A DNA stretch of 64,000 nt, taken from assembly GCA_039933105.1 (NCBI GenBank), contig JBDTOT010000020.1:20309-84308 (forward strand), read 5' to 3'. The stretch's first letter is position 1, and every line of letters begins with the position of its first letter. The translations under genes and the position numbers were made by a program. Shown here piece by piece: positions 53,701 to 61,532 of the stretch. This DNA comes from FEN-1219 sp039933105. GTDB lineage: Bacteria; Pseudomonadota; Gammaproteobacteria; Steroidobacterales; Rariloculaceae. A model generated the notes under the pieces. That model made no database searches. It was not told the origin of the DNA and saw nothing but the letters and a program-made list of their open reading frames with translations.

Positions 53701-54376
53701 CGCCGTGCTGTACGTGTTCCGCACGTTCGTGCACGAAAATATTCCGTTGAATGCCGGCTGCATGGAGCCGCTGACGATACGGTTGCCGCGCGCAAGCCTT
53801 CTAAGCCCCGCCTATCCCGCAGCCGTGGTCGCGGGCAACGTCGAGACGTCGCAGTGCATCACCGACGCGCTGCTGGCCGCGCTCGATGCCTGCGCGGCTG
53901 CACAAGGCACGATGAACAACTTCACGTTTGGCAACGCGCGCCACCAATACTATGAGACCGTGTGCGGTGGGGCGGGCGCCGGACCCACGTTCGACGGCGC
54001 GAGCGCCGTGCACACGCACATGACGAACTCGCGGTTAACGGACCCCGAGGTGCTCGAGCAGCGTCATCCCGTGCGCTTGCGCCGCTTCGCGATCCGCCGC
54101 GGCTCCGGCGGGCGCGGCGCGCATCACGGCGGCGACGGCATCGTGCGCGACATCGAATTTCTGGAGCCGATGCAGGCCGCGATACTCGCGAACCGTCGGC
54201 GTGTGCCACCGTTCGGTCTGCGCGGCGGAGAGCCGGGGCAATGTGGCCGGAACTTCGTCGTGCGCGCGAATGGACGCGTCGAGGACCTGCCCGCAACCGC
54301 GGCAGTGGATCTTGCTGCGGGCGACCGATTCGTCATCGAGACGCCGGGCGGCGGCGGCTACGGTGCGCCGAGCTGA
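50759..54376 (+). CDS. 5-oxoprolinase / hydantoinase A-B fusion
   Basis: 1205-residue ATP-dependent hydrolase of the OPLAH type, which opens 5-oxoproline to glutamate. The N-terminal hydantoinase A half has FWIDRGGTFTDIVARTP, VKMGTTVATNALLERRG and IGFDMGGTSTDVAL (actin-like ATP site). The hydantoinase B half begins near residue 700 with DPVMLEVFNNLFMHVAEEMG and contains NSPYAGGTHLPDMTVVTPVF and a C-terminal GGGGYGAPS. Eukaryotic-type single-chain fusion, common in bacteria too. ATG 50759 has GGAAGGA upstream. Other hydantoin-type substrates cannot be excluded. Confidence 0.92.
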   Translation: MNVDGGWEFWIDRGGTFTDIVARTPRGEIETLKLLSMNPGRYEDAAVAGVSQLLSGAPIGERHVAAVKMGTTVATNALLERRGEPTVLVITAGFEDAIRIGGQQRPDIFALDIRLPEMLYTRVIGVTERITAGGAIETPLDAVQLKRDLAHARDAGLRSVAIVLLHGYRYPQHEAAAEALARDLGFAQISVSHRVLPLPKLVVRGDTTLADAYLSPVLDRYVASVRRGLAAVLGDAPLLFMQSHGGLAAADHFRGKDSLLSGPAGGVVGMVHAARAVGVSEVIGFDMGGTSTDVALYAGELERTTDAVIAAVRISAPMLSINTVAAGGGSVLTFGGGRLRVGPESAGAHPGPACYRNGGPLTVTDANVLLGRVQPEFFPHVFGPAGNEALDATATANAFSFLAAKVAEATGEPRGVDELAAGFLKIAVERMANAIKQISVQRGHDVTRFALCSFGGAGGQHAAQVADALGVRTVLIHPLSGVLSAYGIGVADLRVVQQRAVEVLLDSTLLATLATGFSALADAALTELRAQGGDVSRATFEHRVRLKVAGADTSLAVTWELGTTLAALRRGFDELHARHFGFQADAQAALVAESVELEAVVANRGDSAEPAHLPRARGRPPKLGTRRLWCDGGWYDAPVYRRDALLAGATVRGPALIVEPHATTVVEPGWRATVHANATLVLTRARVRPRREVVAAAGDPVMLEVFNNLFMHVAEEMGIVLEHTAHSVNIKERLDFSCAVFAADGALIANAPHIPVHLGSMGDSVQSILHTHRPARGDSYLLNSPYAGGTHLPDMTVVTPVFDPSGKRLRYLVASRAHHADVGGRTPGSMPPDSHSIDEEGVLADGVRIVAAGEFLETEVRALLASGPYPARNPDQNIADFKAQLAANARGVLELDRLTRRFGVRTVTRYMGHVRRNAADCVRAAIDRLRDGTFRVELDGGEHIEVAVTIDHAAREAMIDFAGTSAQSAGNFNAPSSIVRAAVLYVFRTFVHENIPLNAGCMEPLTIRLPRASLLSPAYPAAVVAGNVETSQCITDALLAALDACAAAQGTMNNFTFGNARHQYYETVCGGAGAGPTFDGASAVHTHMTNSRLTDPEVLEQRHPVRLRRFAIRRGSGGRGAHHGGDGIVRDIEFLEPMQAAILANRRRVPPFGLRGGEPGQCGRNFVVRANGRVEDLPATAAVDLAAGDRFVIETPGGGGYGAPS

Positions 54377-54397
54377 CGGATCGTTTTGGCCGTTTCC

Positions 54398-55000
54398 CTA
54401 GGACTTCTGGCAGGTAGCCAGAAACATCGGGTACTGGCGCGGTCCATGCTCGACGACGAAGCAATCGCCAATGGCGACGTCGATGAAACCGGCGGTCGCC
54501 AGTGCCTTGCCGATCGCGCTGCGTTCGAACCCATGGTGCACGTCGACGTCGGGCCCATGGAACGAGCCGTCCTCGGCGTCGAGGTCGGCGATGCAGAGAA
54601 AGCCGCCCTTCTTCAGTAGCGTGTGAAATGCTGCGAGCCCGCGCGCGATATCCGCCACGTGATGCAGCGTCATCATGCTGTACACGAGGTCGTAGCGTTG
54701 CTTGGGTACGGCATCGCGCATGACGTCGAGATCGGCCACGCGCATCTGTCTCTCGTTCGCCGCCAGGATCTTCCTTTCCGCCACGGCGCGCATGCCTGCC
54801 GACGTGTCGGCGAGCGTGATGGGCCCGAGCGTGTCGCGCAGGCAGAACGAAAGCAGACCGGTGCCCGCGCCATACTCGAGCGCCGTCATCGAGCGGCGCA
54901 GCGGCAGTGCCCGGCGCATACCCGATGCTACGGCTTCGGCTCGACGCACCTTGCTTTCGTCGTCCCAGGTTTCAGCGCGAGTGTCGAAGTCCGTCGGCAT
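54398..55000 (-). CDS. class I SAM-dependent methyltransferase
   Basis: 200-residue Rossmann-fold methyltransferase. TALEYGAGTGLLSFCLRD is motif I, VADLDVMRD lies in the adenine-binding region, YDLVYSMMTLHHVADI is motif IV/V, and FLCIADLDAEDGSFHG follows. No substrate domain is recognisable; UbiE/small-molecule type is the closest description. ATG 55000 is only 6 bases after the sheath gene, so the two are probably co-transcribed. It converges on the 5-oxoprolinase gene across 21 bases. Confidence 0.85.
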   Translation of the reverse strand: MPTDFDTRAETWDDESKVRRAEAVASGMRRALPLRRSMTALEYGAGTGLLSFCLRDTLGPITLADTSAGMRAVAERKILAANERQMRVADLDVMRDAVPKQRYDLVYSMMTLHHVADIARGLAAFHTLLKKGGFLCIADLDAEDGSFHGPDVDVHHGFERSAIGKALATAGFIDVAIGDCFVVEHGPRQYPMFLATCQKS

Positions 55001-55006
55001 TTGGGT

Positions 55007-56572
55007 TCAGCCGAGATTCCGTTCAGCTTCGCGCACCTGCACCACCTCGGTCGTGAGGCTGAGCGCGTGATAGCGGAAGTCGTAGGTCAGGAACTCGTTC
55101 GGCCGACGCGGTGCGAACCCGACGCGCAGCGTAATAGCGACGTCGCGATCCGTCTCCGGTATGGCTGCGGGCCTGGTGCGGACGAAGAACGCTTGCTCGG
55201 GAGTGTTGCCGGCCAGCGCCTCGCCCTCCTTCAAACGCGCGAGGAAGATCCAGATCTGGCGCTCGAGCGCCGACGCGAGCTGCGGGGTTCTCTGCGCGCG
55301 GAACACCCACCGTGTGTGCTGTTCGATCGAACGCAGCACGAACGCCGTCAGGCGCTCCGCGGACAGGTTCTGCGCCAACGCCTCGAGCGCCGCGCCGCCT
55401 GCAAAGCTCACATTGCCTTGCAGCGCAGCGATGCCGGGCTGGAGGCGCACGAACGTGTTCGCGCCCATGCGCTGCAACGTAGCGGCTTGCCGCAGACCGA
55501 TGTCGACCACGGGCGCGAGGCTGCCCTTCAGCGTCGTGTCGACCGGCGGCATGTCGTGCCACACCCCGCGCCGATCGCAACGCGCGAGCATACCGGCCAC
55601 GACGCCGCACGCCGGCATTCCGGCGAGGTGCCGGCCGATATCGCCGCGTGCGCGCACGCGCGGAAAATAGGTGATCGCATGCCGGCTCAGCTGGCTGGAG
55701 CCGCGCAACCCGAGCATGGCCGCATCCACGGTGGACCACGACCAGGGCGGATCCCAGATCAATAGCGCGCGGCGGCGCTCGCAGTAGCGCGTGGCCGCCA
55801 GAAAACTCGTGCTACCAATATCTCGTCCAGGTTGCGACGGCACGCAGATGAAGTCGACCTGCGGGCAGCGATCGAGAGCGAACAGCCCCGTGCCCTCGCC
55901 GTTCGAGCCGATGATGTCGTAGTCCGTGAGTTCGTCGCCGTCCGAGCCCGCGCCCGTGACGTTGATGTACGGAATCGGTGCCCCCGGGTATGGCGGGCGT
56001 GTGGCGTCGGGACGGTATTTCGGCAGCGGGCCCACGAGCCGCACTAGATCCGAATCGTGTAACGCGTCGACGACGAAGCGCTCGTCCGTCGGGTCCATCG
56101 ACAGCGCTTCGAACAGCTCCTGATCCGCCACGAGCTCGGAGCCCAGACGATTGAGCCGTTGCACCACGAGATTGAACTTCGCGGGCATGCGTTCGACGCG
56201 ATCGTAGTCGATCGAGACGCGCAACAGTTCGCGACCGCCCGGCTGGCGCGCCTGGACGCGCATGGTGTCGTGGCCGGCCGGAATGTCGATGGTCGCGCGT
56301 GTTGCACGATTTGCTACGCGGACGACTACCGCGGAGTCGCCACCATGCAGGAAGAAGTGCTGCACGGCGAAAGACACGAAACTGAAACCCGAGTGGCCGC
56401 CGAATACGCGGCGATAGTCTTCGAAGCTGCGAATGGCGACGGGCTCGTTCAACGGGCCCCGTTCCGTGCGACCGATGAACGCGACGACAGTGCTTGCGAC
56501 TAGAGGTATGACTTCTTCGCCGTGTTGGCCTTCGGCCGACTCCGGCGAGAGGTCGAGAGGTTCTGTCGCCAT
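55007..56572 (-). CDS. orphan contractile tail sheath family protein
   Basis: 521-residue protein of the phage/contractile-injection tail sheath family. The N-terminal region STVVAFIGRTERGPLNEPVA then FEDYRRVFGGHSG and QHFFLHGGDSAVVVRVANRA is the sheath hallmark. The middle has DFICVPSQPG and RRALLIWDPPWSW. The C-terminus EQHTRWVFRAQRTPQLASAL, FLARLKEGEALAGNTPEQAF and FAPRRPNEFLTYDF is the usual C-terminal sheath domain. No tube, baseplate, spike, ATPase or other phage gene is present in the window. A weak TAAGAT -10-like site lies in the 67-base upstream gap. Its function here is unknown. Confidence 0.85.
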   Translation of the reverse strand: MATEPLDLSPESAEGQHGEEVIPLVASTVVAFIGRTERGPLNEPVAIRSFEDYRRVFGGHSGFSFVSFAVQHFFLHGGDSAVVVRVANRATRATIDIPAGHDTMRVQARQPGGRELLRVSIDYDRVERMPAKFNLVVQRLNRLGSELVADQELFEALSMDPTDERFVVDALHDSDLVRLVGPLPKYRPDATRPPYPGAPIPYINVTGAGSDGDELTDYDIIGSNGEGTGLFALDRCPQVDFICVPSQPGRDIGSTSFLAATRYCERRRALLIWDPPWSWSTVDAAMLGLRGSSQLSRHAITYFPRVRARGDIGRHLAGMPACGVVAGMLARCDRRGVWHDMPPVDTTLKGSLAPVVDIGLRQAATLQRMGANTFVRLQPGIAALQGNVSFAGGAALEALAQNLSAERLTAFVLRSIEQHTRWVFRAQRTPQLASALERQIWIFLARLKEGEALAGNTPEQAFFVRTRPAAIPETDRDVAITLRVGFAPRRPNEFLTYDFRYHALSLTTEVVQVREAERNLG

Positions 56573-56639
56573 TCTGCCCGCGATTGGGAAAAACGTATCT
56601 TAGCTTGCAGCGTGATTGGTTGCAGCATGTACGTGACGT

Positions 56640-57323
56640 TCACGCTCTTCGACGCGGCCGCCGCCGAGCCCGCGAAAACAGGCGAATCAACACAACACCG
56701 GCGACGAATCCGCCAACGTGAGCGGCGAAGGCAACGCCGCCCGCACCGGGCGCGGCCGCGACGGAGCTCAAGAGCTGCCCAGCGAACCAAATACCCAGCA
56801 CTACGAGCGCCGGCACTCGAACCGTCGTGATGAAGATCAGTAGCGGCACCAGCACGAGGACCTTGGCGCGCGGGTACAGCACGAGATACGCGCCGAGCAC
56901 ACCCGAGATCGCTCCGCTGGCGCCGATCATCGGTATCTCCGATTGCGGATCGGCCAGGCCTTGGCCAAGAGCAGCCATGGCTCCGCACACGACATAAAAC
57001 ACGAGGAAGCGGCCCCGGCCCAAACGATCCTCGATGTTGTCGCCGAAGATCCAGAGATACAGCATGTTCCCGAGCAGATGGAGCCATCCGCCGTGCAGGA
57101 ACATCGACGTGAGGATCGTCGTGCTCGCCGGTATCCATTGGCCTTCGAGCTCCGCGTTACCGAACAGCACCGCGGGAATGAACCCGAAGAGATAGGCCAC
57201 CTGCTGCTGGCCGTTCGCCGATAACGAGAGCTGCCACAGGAATGCCAGCGTGCACACCGCAATCAGTGCGACGGTGACGACGGGCCGGGTTCGAACCGGG
57301 TTGTCGTCGCGTAGGGGGATCAT
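56640..57323 (-). CDS. rhomboid family intramembrane serine protease
   Basis: 227-residue polytopic membrane protease cleaving within transmembrane segments. MIPLRDDNPVRTRPVVT is the common start, FLHGGWLHLLGNMLYLWIFG is the L1/TM2 region, IPMIGASGAISGVLGAYL has the catalytic GxSG Ser, and VAFAAHVGGFVAGVVLI the catalytic His. About six membrane segments, and a basic tail. ATG 57323 fits the family; a GTG at 57350 is open. A 7-bp hairpin (57326-57341) sits right before the ATG. Confidence 0.92.
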   Translation of the reverse strand: MIPLRDDNPVRTRPVVTVALIAVCTLAFLWQLSLSANGQQQVAYLFGFIPAVLFGNAELEGQWIPASTTILTSMFLHGGWLHLLGNMLYLWIFGDNIEDRLGRGRFLVFYVVCGAMAALGQGLADPQSEIPMIGASGAISGVLGAYLVLYPRAKVLVLVPLLIFITTVRVPALVVLGIWFAGQLLSSVAAAPGAGGVAFAAHVGGFVAGVVLIRLFSRARRRPRRRA

Positions 57324-57365
57324 GGGCCGGGCGAGCCCGGCGCGAGGCACCGCATCGCTGCGTGC

Positions 57366-58580
57366 CTAGCGAGCCGCGCTGGCGGCGCCGGCGGCAGCTT
57401 GGTGGCCTTCTTCAGCCACCGCCACGGGAACCGTGTTCACGACGATGCGCGAAGTGGCGAGATACTGCTCGAGCGAGCGCTCCGAACGCAGCACCGGCAG
57501 CGGCATACCGCGTTGCTCGGTCACGATGCGGCGCACCGCCAGAGGATCGATCTCGGCGCCAGCTGCAGCGGAGCCGGCGCGCTCGAGCGCACTCTTCAGT
57601 GCGCTGTCCGCTTCGGCGACGAGATCGTGCTGTTCTTCCGTCAGCGGGGGATGCACTTCTAGATACAGTTGCCCGTCGCGCCACGCTGCGAGCAGCGGCT
57701 GATTCACGATGTGAACGGGAGTGCCCTTCGGCACGCGGCCGAACAGCGCTTCGATATCCTCCGGGTAGAGGCGAATGCACCCGTGGCTCGAGCGCATGCC
57801 GACACCGTCCGGCTTGTTCGTGCCGTGAATCAAATAGCTCGGAATCGACAGTGTCATTGCGAACGCGCCGAGCGGATTGTCCGGGCCCGCCGGCACGACG
57901 CTTGGAAGCTTGTCGCCATTCTCGAGGTGTTCCTTACGCACCGAGGCCGGTACGTACCACACCGGATTACGCGCCTTCTGGGTGACTTTGGCTTCGCCGA
58001 ACGGCGTGGCCCAACCTTCTGCGCCGATGCCAATCGGATACGTGGTGACGGCCATCGTCACGGCGGCCGCGTCGGTGGCCGGTTTCTCCGCGGCGCCCGG
58101 CGATTTGTTGGTCGTGGCCGGTTTTTCGCTAGTGAAGTAGTAAAGCCGCATCGCGGGCACGTTGATCACGATGCCTTTATGCGCTGAATCCGGAAGAATC
58201 GACTGCGTCGGCAAGTAGATCGGCGTGCCCTCGCCGGGGAGCCACTGATCGACGCCGGGATTCGCGCGGCGCATTTCCTCGTAGCCCAAGTCGTACTCGC
58301 GCCCGACCGCGGAAAACGTGTTCTCGTAGCGCGCGAACAGCACCTGCGGCTCGCCCACGAGCTCCTGGCCGGCGCTGAGCGCGAAATGCCGCGTGTCGAG
58401 CGCAGCGAGCCGCGGCGCGTTCGGATCCGGCTGCGTGGGCGCAACCACCGCCTGCGGCGGCAACGGTGCGCTGTGGGGTGTCAGCAGTGAGCAGCCGGCG
58501 AATGCGGACGCGAGCGCGCTGAACGCTAGCGCGCGGCCAAGGGGAGCAAGGCGTACCGACGGACGGCGGCGGTGTGGCAT
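57366..58580 (-). CDS. L,D-transpeptidase, ErfK/YcfS type, lipoprotein with LysM-like region
   Basis: 404 residues. Lipoprotein-type signal (ALASAFAGCSLL). A LysM-like stretch (RYENTFSAVGREYDLGYEEM then NPGVDQWLPGEGTPIYLPTQ) is followed by the YkuD domain (GIVINVPAMRLYYF). The active site IHGTNKPDGVGMRSSHGCIRL carries the catalytic Cys. An Ala-rich C-terminal tail of about 110 residues extends beyond the domain. It probably attaches lipoproteins to or cross-links peptidoglycan in the periplasm. 43 bases after the M23 gene. Confidence 0.92.
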   Translation of the reverse strand: MPHRRRPSVRLAPLGRALAFSALASAFAGCSLLTPHSAPLPPQAVVAPTQPDPNAPRLAALDTRHFALSAGQELVGEPQVLFARYENTFSAVGREYDLGYEEMRRANPGVDQWLPGEGTPIYLPTQSILPDSAHKGIVINVPAMRLYYFTSEKPATTNKSPGAAEKPATDAAAVTMAVTTYPIGIGAEGWATPFGEAKVTQKARNPVWYVPASVRKEHLENGDKLPSVVPAGPDNPLGAFAMTLSIPSYLIHGTNKPDGVGMRSSHGCIRLYPEDIEALFGRVPKGTPVHIVNQPLLAAWRDGQLYLEVHPPLTEEQHDLVAEADSALKSALERAGSAAAGAEIDPLAVRRIVTEQRGMPLPVLRSERSLEQYLATSRIVVNTVPVAVAEEGHQAAAGAASAAR

Positions 58581-58623
58581 CGCAGCCGAGTATACCGAAC
58601 CTGGCTGCGTCGCGAAGCCCGGC

Positions 58624-59406
58624 TCAATGCTCCGCGATATTCACGTAGCGGGCACCGCCCCGCGGCGCAACGATGGCGCCAAGACGCGTCTCGAAGCGCA
58701 CCGCCACGGACTGCGTGTGGCCATCGAGCAGCGTGCGATACACACCGAAATGCAGATGCGGCGCACTGCTGTAGCCGGTGTTACCGGACAACGCGAGCAA
58801 CTGCCCGCGCTCGATGCGGTCGCCGAGCGCCACACGCACACTGCCACGCTGGAGGTGGAAGTACTCGCCCGTAGTGCCGTCGGCGTGCAACACGACGATG
58901 AAGTTCGAGAGGCGGCTGCACTCGTCGCGCAGGCAGCCGCCGTCGTGAGAGTCCTCGAACAGCACGACCACGCCGTCGCGCGCAGCATGCACCGGCGTGC
59001 CCATGGGCATGCCGAAGTCGAGCGTGAACTGCTCCGCGCCGACGTGGCTCAACTTCGCACCGTACCCCTGAATGATCGGGTAGCTCACACCCTCGCCGTA
59101 CGGCAAGCGGTAGGTATACGCGTCGTCGTGATGCGCATCGACGCGGCCGAGCCGGATGTCTTGCCTCGTCATGCTCGCCATCCACGCGCCGGGCGGCGCC
59201 GTCGACAACGAGCGCGGCCACTCGCGCGGTGTGCGCGCACCGCCGACCGGAGCCACCAAGCTCGCTGCGGGCGCGAGCAGCTCGCGGACTGTCGCATCGC
59301 CACGCGGCAGCTGCGCCCACGCCGGCGCAACCGCGAGTGCGGCGAGAACCCCGAGCAAACGACCGGCAGACGCCCAGCGGCGCCACGGTCGGACCAATGG
59401 CTTCAT
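58624..59406 (-). CDS. M23 family metallopeptidase (LytM-type)
   Basis: 260 residues, exported by a signal peptide (RLLGVLAALAVAPAWA). The M23 domain has LSHVGAEQFTLDFGMPMGTP (first His and Asp zinc ligands), ARDGVVVLFEDSHDGGC and SSAPHLHFGVYRTLL with the HxH motif. It is predicted to cut peptidoglycan peptides in the periplasm; all zinc ligands are present, so it is probably active. ATG 59406 was used; Met two codons upstream and an open frame to 59460 exist. Confidence 0.88.
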   Translation of the reverse strand: MKPLVRPWRRWASAGRLLGVLAALAVAPAWAQLPRGDATVRELLAPAASLVAPVGGARTPREWPRSLSTAPPGAWMASMTRQDIRLGRVDAHHDDAYTYRLPYGEGVSYPIIQGYGAKLSHVGAEQFTLDFGMPMGTPVHAARDGVVVLFEDSHDGGCLRDECSRLSNFIVVLHADGTTGEYFHLQRGSVRVALGDRIERGQLLALSGNTGYSSAPHLHFGVYRTLLDGHTQSVAVRFETRLGAIVAPRGGARYVNIAEH

Positions 59407-59488
59407 CCTCATTCTTGTTGTTGTTAGCGGATGACGAGCAAAGTATGCCGCAGCGCACATCGGCGCGGGCGCAACTTTCTACATAACC

Positions 59489-60478
59489 CTAGCCGAGACG
59501 TTCGAGGACGCTGTCCACGCCACCCAGCATTCGCTCCGACAGCGCTCGCCGGCGCTTGTAGGCGACTTGGTACAGGTCGCGGTCTTTCACCGCATCGAGA
59601 AGCACGTCGTCGCTCGTGCGCAGCTCGTCGACGAGCTTCAGCTCCAGGGCGCGGACGCCGTGCCAGTACTCGCCGGTCGCAATGCGCTCGATGTCCACTT
59701 GGGGCCGATACTCGAGGATCTGCGCCTTGAACAGCTCGTGAACATCCTCGATTTCCTGGCGCAGCTTCTCGCGGCCTTCGTCCGTATTCTTGCCGAACAT
59801 CGTAAGCGTGCGCTTGTAGCGCCCCGCCGTGACCTGCTCGAAGTCGACGCCCTTCTCCTCGAGCAGCCGGTGGAAATTCGGCAACTGTGCGAGCACGCCG
59901 ATCGAGCCGATGATCGCGAACGGCGCCGCGATCAGCCGGTCGGCGACGCAGGCCATCAGATATCCGCCGCTGGCCGCGACCTTGTCGACGGCAATCGTGA
60001 GACGAAAGCCACGCTGCTTCAAACGCAACAGCTGCGAGGCCGCGAGGCCGTGCTCGTGCACGGTGCCACCGGGGTTCTCGAGCTTCAACAACACGTCGTC
60101 GCCGGATTTCGCGACTTGCAGCACGGCTGAGATTTCTTCGCGCAGCGAAGTCACTGCGCTCGCGCGCATGTCACCTTTGAAGTCGAGCACGAACGTGCGC
60201 GGCTTCACCGATTCCTGCTTCGCGCGCGCCTTATCCGCGCGTTTGCGTTCCTTCGCGCGCGCCTTGGCTTCCTTCTTGTGGCGGTCTTTGCCGTCCAGCG
60301 CGAGCTTCAACTCGTCGGCGGCGTCTTCGAAGCTGCGGTTGAGATGTTCGACGACGAGCCCTTCGGCCCGACCGCCACGGCGCAAGCCCAGAATGATGGC
60401 GACGAGGACGACGGCCAGCACCGCCAGCGTCGCGAGCTCGGCCAGGAACACGCCGTACGCCGCGACGAATTCGCTCAC
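59489..60478 (-). CDS. sohB: signal peptide peptidase-like protease SohB (S49)
   Basis: 329-residue inner-membrane-anchored serine protease of the S49 family. One N-terminal membrane segment (LATLAVLAVVLVAIILGL), a charged KKEAKARAKERKRADKARAK stretch (about 69-88), then the SppA-like fold with LENPGGTVHEHGLAASQL, the catalytic Ser in KVAASGGYLMACVAD and the Lys in GRYKRTLTMFG. ATG 60478 overlaps the lipA stop by 4 bases (ATGA). Confidence 0.93.
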   Translation of the reverse strand: MSEFVAAYGVFLAELATLAVLAVVLVAIILGLRRGGRAEGLVVEHLNRSFEDAADELKLALDGKDRHKKEAKARAKERKRADKARAKQESVKPRTFVLDFKGDMRASAVTSLREEISAVLQVAKSGDDVLLKLENPGGTVHEHGLAASQLLRLKQRGFRLTIAVDKVAASGGYLMACVADRLIAAPFAIIGSIGVLAQLPNFHRLLEEKGVDFEQVTAGRYKRTLTMFGKNTDEGREKLRQEIEDVHELFKAQILEYRPQVDIERIATGEYWHGVRALELKLVDELRTSDDVLLDAVKDRDLYQVAYKRRRALSERMLGGVDSVLERLG

Positions 60479-61470
60479 TCGGCAGTGAGCCCGACGTTAT
60501 TCTTCTCGAACACGCGGTCGGCGCGGTAGCTCGAGCGCACGAGCGGCCCCGCCACGACCTCGAGGAAGCCGCGCGCGAGGCCCCACTGCCGGTACTGCTC
60601 GAACTCCGCCGGGGGCACATAGCGCTCGACGGCTAAGTGGTTCGCGGTGGGCCGCAAGTACTGTCCGAAGGTCACGATGTCGACGGCCGCGCGCTTCAGA
60701 TCGTCGAGCGTGGCGGCGATTTCGTCTTGTGTCTCGCCGAGACCGAGCATCAGGCTCGACTTCGTCAAAACTTCGGGCCGACGGCGTTTCGCAAACGCGA
60801 GCACGTCGAGCGTCTGATCGTAGCCGGCGCGAGCGTCGCGAACCTTGTGAGTGAGGCGGCGCACCGTTTCCAAGTTTTGCGCGAACACGTCGAGGCCCGA
60901 ATCGACGACGGTAGCGACGTCGTTGTGCTTACCGGAGAAATCCGGCGTCAGCGCTTCAACCGCCGTGCTGGGGCACAAGGCTTTGATCGCGCGGATGCAG
61001 TCAGCGTAGTGCTTCGCGCCGCCATCGGATAAGTCATCCCGATCGACGGACGTCAGCACGACGTACTTCAAATTCATGAGCTGCACGGTGCGCGCGGAGT
61101 TCTCGATTTCGTCCGCATCGAGCCAGCCGTGCGGATTGCCGGTATCGACCGCGCAGAACTGACACGCGCGCGTGCAGACCTTGCCCATGAGCATGAGGGT
61201 GGCGGTGCCGTTGTTCCAGCATTCACCGATGTTGGGGCAGATCGATTCCTCGCAGACCGTGGCGAGCCGATGCTCGTGCACCGTCTTGCGCAGCGCTTCG
61301 AATTTCTCGCCGCCCGGAATTCGAGCCTTCAGCCACGCGGGCTTCGGCTCGCGCGGCGCAGTCTGGCGCGCGGGGCGCGCCTTCACGCCGTTCTTGATCG
61401 CAGCGAAGCCCTGCTCGGTCTGGTACTTCGAGCCGGTCGTGACTACGGGGATGCCGCGAAACTCGTTCAT
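60475..61470 (-). CDS. lipA: lipoyl synthase
   Basis: Radical-SAM enzyme inserting sulfur at C6 and C8 of protein-bound octanoate. 331 residues from ATG 61470. CEESICPNIGECWNNGTATL holds the auxiliary cluster Cys, and CTRACQFCAVDTGNPH has the radical-SAM CxxxCxxC. The C-terminal RSSYRADRVF supplies the Ser ligand. The start lies 62 bases from the divergent greB start. lipB is not in the window. First gene of the leftward series with sohB. Confidence 0.97.
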   Translation of the reverse strand: MNEFRGIPVVTTGSKYQTEQGFAAIKNGVKARPARQTAPREPKPAWLKARIPGGEKFEALRKTVHEHRLATVCEESICPNIGECWNNGTATLMLMGKVCTRACQFCAVDTGNPHGWLDADEIENSARTVQLMNLKYVVLTSVDRDDLSDGGAKHYADCIRAIKALCPSTAVEALTPDFSGKHNDVATVVDSGLDVFAQNLETVRRLTHKVRDARAGYDQTLDVLAFAKRRRPEVLTKSSLMLGLGETQDEIAATLDDLKRAAVDIVTFGQYLRPTANHLAVERYVPPAEFEQYRQWGLARGFLEVVAGPLVRSSYRADRVFEKNNVGLTAE

Positions 61471-61532
61471 CGTGCCTGTTAAGATCGGCGGGAGATTCGA
61501 TTCAAGTATCGCACGTAACCCAAACACGGCGC

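Noticed and set aside
54398..57323. Sheath gene region considered as a prophage or type VI secretion island
   Set aside because: No other phage structural gene, integrase, VgrG, Hcp or ClpV homologue is present; neighbours are conserved cellular genes.
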